NCBI GenBank assembly: GCA_034432855.1
Contig: DAOUBA010000203.1
Location: 1 to 24,922 of the forward strand
DNA length: 24,922 nucleotides
Origin: DAOUBA01 sp034432855
GTDB lineage: Bacteria > Chloroflexota > Anaerolineae > B4-G1
Reading direction: 5' to 3'
Shown: piece by piece, positions 21,177 through 24,922 of the stretch
Layout of the letters: each line of letters begins with the position of its first letter
Position numbering within the stretch: the first letter of the stretch is position 1
Notes under the pieces: generated by a model
Told to the model about the DNA's origin: nothing
Database searches by the model: none
Seen by the model: only the letters and a program-made list of their open reading frames with translations
Program-made: the position numbers and the translations under genes

Positions 21177-22478
21177 ATGGCACGCAAGCATAAGAAAGCC
21201 CGAAAAATTCAGGTCACCCCGGCATCTATGAGCCGACCGCGCCTGGATGCCATCTTTGCTCGCTATGGGCGAGAAGAAATAGACGACGAGGGGTGTCTGG
21301 AAGAAGTGACGGCTCTGATAGTCGAGATGGGCCGTGAAGCGGTGATGGATGCTCTGGTCAGGAAACTGGAGACCGCCTCGGAGGCCGAACGGGATGCACT
21401 CATGACCGTCATCCCCAAATTGGGCGATAAGGAAACTATCACACATCTATGGCGTATGGTGCGCCATTCGAAAACGTCGCCCGCAGTCAAGAGTGTCGCT
21501 TTGGTTATACTCAAGGCAATGGGTGAGGACGTGGACCTGGACAATCCGGAGGTATATTTCTCGCGCAAGGATGTAAAGCCCTCAGATGTCGCTGCGATGA
21601 CGCGGCTGGGACATCATGGTCTGGAAAAACTCGTGCAGGAACTGCATGCCTTGAAGAGCATTGGAGAAGTCGAAGGGTTTGTGGACGTTTTCGAGCGAAC
21701 GCCGGGGCAACGCGGTCACGAGGGCCAGTTATTCCTCATCGAGGAATTGTCCAAGACGAGGGAGACGGGTGCAGCCGATATGCTTCTAGCCATTGCGCAC
21801 GGTACAGCACGACCCGATGTGCGCCGGGCAGCACGCAACGCGCTATTGGAACTGGCCGGCAAGGGGGTTTTCCCGCAGTCATCCTTGATCAAGGCGTTTA
21901 GCCAGGAGCAGTTCTATGCTGCCTATTGCACCGATCCAGCCCATCCCTGGCAGCAACAGATGGTGATGATATGGGAATGGCCCGATGATGTTTGCCAGGG
22001 GATTGTATTCCTGCTTGATTTTGGGTTTCCCTGGCAAGGCAGCATCAAGGACATGTTCGTCACTCAGTATATGTCTAAGCGCCGGTTACACCGCGAATTG
22101 CTCGAGAAACATCTCGAACATCGGCGCATCCCATTCGCCCGGGCGCGTCGTACGATCCTCGATGCCGTCGAGGCCAACCGGCGTCACCGGATGCGCCTGC
22201 CGCCAGAATACAACCAATTCCAGCGACTGATCGAGCGGCGCATTATTAACCCTTCACCTGAGGCACTGGCCCGGGCCGAGAGCCTGGATGCCGGGACGGT
22301 GGATGAGTGGGGGGAGCCGGAAGGGCCGATTGTTCGAAGCGAGTTCATGGTGGATGGTCAGCCGATCATCTTTCTCGACGACAAGACCCTGGAGGCATGG
22401 GAAGACCTGGATGAGCCGGGTGTTCCCTCTACTCCATTGGGTTTTCTGCGAGGTATCTTTAAGAAGAAGCGGAGATGA
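21177..22478 (+). CDS. HEAT-repeat-like protein of unknown function
   Basis: A 433-residue soluble protein that I do not recognise as a named family. It begins with a basic stretch (MARKHKKARKIQV). Residues of about 20-240 look alpha-helical with HEAT/armadillo-like spacing: AVMDALVRKLETASEAERDA, TITHLWRMVRHSKTSPAVKS, ADMLLAIAHGTARPDVRRAA and RNALLELAG. Such folds usually bind partner proteins. The middle contains a Trp-rich patch (WQQQMVMIWEWPDD) and FGFPWQGSIKDMF. The tail (LGFLRGIFKKKRR) is basic and amphipathic, perhaps membrane- or nucleic-acid-contacting. The start is ATG at 21177 with a consensus binding site. It ends overlapping a small zinc-ribbon gene (ATGATG), suggesting the two act together. 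Confidence 0.75.
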   Translation: MARKHKKARKIQVTPASMSRPRLDAIFARYGREEIDDEGCLEEVTALIVEMGREAVMDALVRKLETASEAERDALMTVIPKLGDKETITHLWRMVRHSKTSPAVKSVALVILKAMGEDVDLDNPEVYFSRKDVKPSDVAAMTRLGHHGLEKLVQELHALKSIGEVEGFVDVFERTPGQRGHEGQLFLIEELSKTRETGAADMLLAIAHGTARPDVRRAARNALLELAGKGVFPQSSLIKAFSQEQFYAAYCTDPAHPWQQQMVMIWEWPDDVCQGIVFLLDFGFPWQGSIKDMFVTQYMSKRRLHRELLEKHLEHRRIPFARARRTILDAVEANRRHRMRLPPEYNQFQRLIERRIINPSPEALARAESLDAGTVDEWGEPEGPIVRSEFMVDGQPIIFLDDKTLEAWEDLDEPGVPSTPLGFLRGIFKKKRR

Positions 22479-22657
22479 TGATGCAGGTACGCTGTCAACG
22501 TTGTGGTCATATGTTCACCTTGGGCCGTGAAGCCATCACGGCGGCGGCGGAGGAACTGGAGCAGACCAAGGCGGCACATTATGGGGTAGAGTGTCCCAAG
22601 TGCCGGCATCGCGTCAAAGTGCCGGCGAAGGAGATCAAGCGTGCCCGGCCACAGTGA
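22475..22657 (+). CDS. Small zinc-ribbon protein
   Basis: A 60-residue protein with two knuckles, CQRCGHMF and CPKCRHRV, about 34 residues apart, joined by a charged helix (ITAAAEELEQTKAAHY). This is a complete treble-clef/zinc-ribbon pattern that could bind one zinc ion. The start lies within ATGATGATG (22475-22483), overlapping the preceding stop, so translation is probably coupled to the HEAT-like gene. Its function is unknown; similar small ribbons serve as adaptors or nucleic-acid binders. The stop codon lies on the left arm of a large hairpin. Confidence 0.75.
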   Translation: MMMQVRCQRCGHMFTLGREAITAAAEELEQTKAAHYGVECPKCRHRVKVPAKEIKRARPQ

Positions 22658-22734
22658 CCTCTCCCCTACCCCCTTGCCCCCTTCCCCTCTCCCAGTGGGA
22701 GAGAGGAAGGGGGTCGGGGGGATGGGGTGAGGTC
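22656..22734. repeat. Large imperfect hairpin between convergent genes
   Basis: Two arms of 38 bases (22656-22693 and 22697-22734) are roughly 80% complementary, with loop AGT. The perfect tip is CTCTCCC/GGGAGAG. The arms are C-rich on one side and G-rich on the other. It reaches from the stop of the + strand ribbon gene to the stop of the - strand lipoprotein gene. It may act as a two-way transcription end, but it has the look of a dispersed intergenic repeat. Confidence 0.8.
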
Positions 22735-24433
22735 AGGGAGCCAGCCGCAGCGCCCGGTATGGCGCGCCGGGCCAGACCTCGAATGCCGGTGGGGTATCGT
22801 CGAACCAGGCCCTGTAGATGGTGTCGAACTGCCCGTCCGCCTTCATGGCCTGCAGGGTGAGGTTGACCAGGTCGCGGAAGGCGGAATCCCCCGGCGGGAG
22901 GGCTAGCGCCACCGGCACCTGCGTCAGGCGTAACGGCAGCACCGTCAGCCCAGGCGTGGTTCGGGTCAGCCTGAACAGGTCGGCGCGTTCACCGGCAATT
23001 GCTGCGACCTGCCCCTCCTGCAGGGATGCGAGAGCCGCCTCCAACGTGGGTTGTGACACGACGGTGAGCGCGACGCCCGTGTCGCGTGCTGCCGCCAGCA
23101 CCACATCCCCGCTTGCGCTCCCGGCGATCGCTGCGACCTGTTGCCCGTTCAGGCTCGCCAGGTCCACAAACGGCGAGCCTTGTGTCACCAGTAGCCCTTC
23201 CCCCGTTTCGTAGGTGGTCAGGCTAAAGTCAATCGCCATCTCGGCGGCGCGTGTATGCGCCACCCCACCGATCAGGATGTCGGCCTGGCCCGAATGCAGC
23301 ATCGCTTCGCCGGTATCCACTGTCGTCGGGATGAACTCGACCGCGTCCGGACTGCCGAGCCAGCGCTCGACCATGCGGCGCACCAGCCGCACCTCATAGC
23401 CCTCTGCGGCGCCCGTCTCGTCGGTGTAGGCGAATGGGTAGCGGTCGGCGACGAATGCTGCGATCACCCGCCCGCGCGCCTGGATCGCGCCGATGGTGTC
23501 GGGTACGTCCGCCGTGAGCGGGGCATTTGCCAGAGTGGGCACTTCGCTGCCGGGCCATCGTTCGACCGGCGGAGAGAGTTCCGGCACGAACCACTGTGCG
23601 TACAGCCGGGCGTAGGTGCCGTCGGCGAGCATTTCCTGGAAGGTGAGGTTGACCAGGTCAGCGAAATAGGCGTCGTTCTGCGGGAAGGCGATGGCCAGCG
23701 GGAAGGCGGTGTATTGCCCGACGATGAGGGTGCCGGGCTGAATCTGCATCCCCCAGAAGAGCCGGCTGCGCAGGTCGGCCACGGCGGCGACCTCGCCTGT
23801 GCCCAACGCCATCACCGCCCGGTCGAAGCGGTCGTAGGGCTGGAGCGTCAGGGTAAAGTTGACCGACGTCTGCAGTGCATTGCCAGAATCGCCCCAGGAG
23901 ACATAGCCCACCGGGATTCCTGCCAGATTGGCCGGGCTGGCGATGGCGGCGGCATCGCTGGCGCGCACAAGAAGCGCCTGACCGTCTGTAAAGTACGACA
24001 GGGTAAAATCGGCGCCGGCCTCCCGATCTTGGGTGTGGGGGAGTGCGGCGATGACCAGGTCCACATCTCCTGTCCGGAGGTGCTCGACGGCGGTGTCGGA
24101 GCGCACCTGCCGGAAGACCACTGCTGTGGCGTCGCCCCGCCAGCGGCGGGCGAACTCGCGTCCCAGGTCCACGTCAAACCCGGCCAGCGTTCCCTCGTCG
24201 GTGACGTAGCCGAAGGGGCGGAGGTCGTAACGGATGCCGACGAGGAGGTGACGGCGGGCGAGAATCCGCGCGGCGACCGTCGTGCCGGGGGGTAACGGAG
24301 ACGGCGTAGGGGTGGTGGCCGGGCGGGATGGGATTGTCGGCGTGGCCCCTTCGCCAACGCAGGCGGCGAGGAGCAGGGCAGCGGACAATAGCGCTGCAAT
24401 GTGGAGTAGTGGATGGCGTCGTTGATTATCCAA
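22733..24433 (-). CDS. Lipoprotein with two fused SBP_bac_3 solute-binding domains
   Basis: A 566-residue extracytoplasmic protein. The signal peptide ends in the lipobox LLAAC, so Cys25 should be lipidated. A Pro/Thr-rich linker follows (TPTIPSRPATTPTPSPLPP). Domain 1 (about 57-290: LLVGIRYDLRPFGYVTDEGT, GFDVDLGREFARRW, DGTYARLYAQWF) and domain 2 (about 310-545: VIAAFVADRYPFAYTDETGA, GYEVRLVRRMVERW, DGQFDTIYRAWFDD) both follow the type 3 (amino acid) periplasmic-binding fold. Such proteins normally deliver ligand to an ABC importer or sense it. No permease or ATPase is adjacent, so a sensory or orphan role is possible. The start is TTG at 24433, overlapping the HicB-like gene by 8 bases; no strong binding site is visible. 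The ligand is unknown. Confidence 0.85.
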   Translation of the reverse strand: MDNQRRHPLLHIAALLSAALLLAACVGEGATPTIPSRPATTPTPSPLPPGTTVAARILARRHLLVGIRYDLRPFGYVTDEGTLAGFDVDLGREFARRWRGDATAVVFRQVRSDTAVEHLRTGDVDLVIAALPHTQDREAGADFTLSYFTDGQALLVRASDAAAIASPANLAGIPVGYVSWGDSGNALQTSVNFTLTLQPYDRFDRAVMALGTGEVAAVADLRSRLFWGMQIQPGTLIVGQYTAFPLAIAFPQNDAYFADLVNLTFQEMLADGTYARLYAQWFVPELSPPVERWPGSEVPTLANAPLTADVPDTIGAIQARGRVIAAFVADRYPFAYTDETGAAEGYEVRLVRRMVERWLGSPDAVEFIPTTVDTGEAMLHSGQADILIGGVAHTRAAEMAIDFSLTTYETGEGLLVTQGSPFVDLASLNGQQVAAIAGSASGDVVLAAARDTGVALTVVSQPTLEAALASLQEGQVAAIAGERADLFRLTRTTPGLTVLPLRLTQVPVALALPPGDSAFRDLVNLTLQAMKADGQFDTIYRAWFDDTPPAFEVWPGAPYRALRLAP

Positions 24434-24680
24434 GGCTATTCCGCTCGGTGGGAGTTGTTTTCACCGGCTCACAGACCGGCTCCTGGTTCAGGTTGATGTC
24501 GGCAATGACCGGCAACGGGTGGCCCAGTTTGAGACCGACCAGAATCCAGTCCTCGAGGGTGGAGCGTAACTCGTCCTCGCATTCACGCAACGTCTTGCCA
24601 AACGCGATCGCTCCCTCACAAGGGGGGATACGACCGGCGAACGTGCCGTCTTCGAGTTTGTCGTAGACGGTGTAAGCCAT
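24426..24680 (-). CDS. HicB-like protein
   Basis: An 84-residue protein from the ATG at 24680. The sequence YTVYDKLEDGTFAGRIPPCE, then AIAFGKTLRECEDELRSTLE and DWILVGLKLGHPLP, is the HicB/UPF0150 fold, often an antitoxin but also found alone. The typical N-terminal strand precedes this Met: in frame upstream, VRFILTDYVEQA can be read back to about 24722, but no ATG, GTG or TTG is available there, only ATA (24722-24720), with AGGAG six bases before it, and CTG (24704-24702). The true start may therefore be non-standard, or the gene has lost its first strand. No HicA toxin gene is beside it. It ends overlapping the lipoprotein gene by 8 bases, so the two are probably co-transcribed. Confidence 0.75.
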   Translation of the reverse strand: MAYTVYDKLEDGTFAGRIPPCEGAIAFGKTLRECEDELRSTLEDWILVGLKLGHPLPVIADINLNQEPVCEPVKTTPTERNSLG

Positions 24681-24758
24681 TGCCTGTTCTACATAGTCTG
24701 TCAGGATAAACCGGACCGCTATCGCTTTCTCCTGCTTCGAGCCTTCTCACCGCATGGG

Positions 24759-24787
24759 ATTATAACACACCCCTCTTGCCCAGGCAA
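24759..24787 (-). promoter_or_regulatory. Promoter for the HicB-like gene and lipoprotein
   Basis: On the - strand, TTGCCT (24787-24782), a 17-base spacer and a perfect TATAAT (24764-24759). It is the only clear promoter upstream of these two genes. Confidence 0.65.
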
Positions 24788-24804
24788 CGCGCGCTTCGGG
24801 ACCG

Positions 24805-24922
24805 TCACACATTGGGGACAAGCTCCTGGAAAGCGGCAGCAGGCCATTGCAGGGCCAGCCCGCGGAAGAGCTGCGCCATTGGCAATTTCTGCACCTCGTA
24901 GCCGGCCAGTTCGAGGGGGCAC
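24805..24922 (-). CDS. C-terminal end of an unidentified protein
   Basis: The - strand frame ending at TGA (24807-24805) is open to the window edge and reads PLELAGYEVQKLPMAQLFRG, then LALQWPAAAFQELVPNV. This looks like natural protein (helical, with a balanced composition), unlike the other frames here. Only 38 residues are visible and I do not recognise the family. It is transcribed in the same direction as the HicB-like gene, about 125 bp upstream of it. Confidence 0.45.
   Translation of the reverse strand, partial: CPLELAGYEVQKLPMAQLFRGLALQWPAAAFQELVPNV

Noticed and set aside
24460..24485. Short direct repeat ACCGGCTC within the HicB-like gene
   Set aside because: Only two short copies; no inverted or larger structure to support a functional element.
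24719..24922. 67-residue - strand frame MPPRTGRLRG...
   Set aside because: Composition is unnatural; another - strand frame ending at 24805 gives a far more protein-like sequence, and this frame also covers the promoter of the HicB-like gene.

Overview
This window is a GC-rich (about 60%) chromosomal segment. Its gene complement looks most like a member of the Chloroflexota, probably Anaerolineae-like. The reasons are a fused MurF-alanine racemase, split glycine decarboxylase subunits (gcvPA and gcvPB), a multi-GAF histidine kinase, AF2212-like antitoxins and abundant short repeats between genes. The assignment is inference from gene style; no 16S or marker gene here proves it. Almost all genes lie on the + strand; only the last 2.2 kb is on the - strand.

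Layout. Positions 2-2833 hold a 5'-truncated GAF-GAF-GAF-GAF-GAF-HisKA-HATPase sensor kinase. Then come adenosine deaminase (2877-3944), arginyl-tRNA synthetase (3991-5655) and dCTP deaminase (5757-6632). The dCTP deaminase carries an in-frame extra domain of about 110 residues that resembles a single-motif LAGLIDADG homing endonuclease. Positions 6682-7111 hold a decayed antitoxin/PIN-toxin pair. tRNA-Val(TAC) follows at 7160-7233. Positions 7258-7801 hold an antitoxin-like gene overlapping an internally deleted C39-like peptidase. The murF-alr fusion lies at 7798-10356, a small TPR/zinc-ribbon protein at 10429-10809 and an APC permease with two USP domains at 10823-13030. A broken MNT/HEPN toxin-antitoxin pair occupies 13087-13719.

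Positions 13716-19100 hold the glycine cleavage genes gcvH, gcvPA and gcvPB. Between gcvPA and gcvPB sit about 2 kb of foreign-looking DNA: a gutted restriction-modification methylase and a RAYT-type (REP-associated) transposase. After gcvPB come a PHP-domain metallohydrolase, a DMT-family permease, a HEAT-like protein of unknown role and a small zinc-ribbon protein. On the - strand are a lipoprotein with two fused solute-binding domains, a HicB-like protein and the C-terminal end of one more gene.

Two themes stand out. First, short repeats have entered coding sequence without breaking the frame. They include nine 8-bp units (72 bp) inside gcvPA, a 29-bp palindrome inside gcvPB, and REPIN-like palindromes inside the methylase remnant and inside the transposase itself; heptamer arrays flank argS. 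Second, mobile and defence genes are decaying: the PIN, C39, MNT/HEPN and methylase genes all show frameshifts or internal deletions, while the metabolic genes beside them are intact. The catalytic acid of the LAGLIDADG motif inside dCTP deaminase is replaced by Gln, so that domain too may be a domesticated or dying selfish element.
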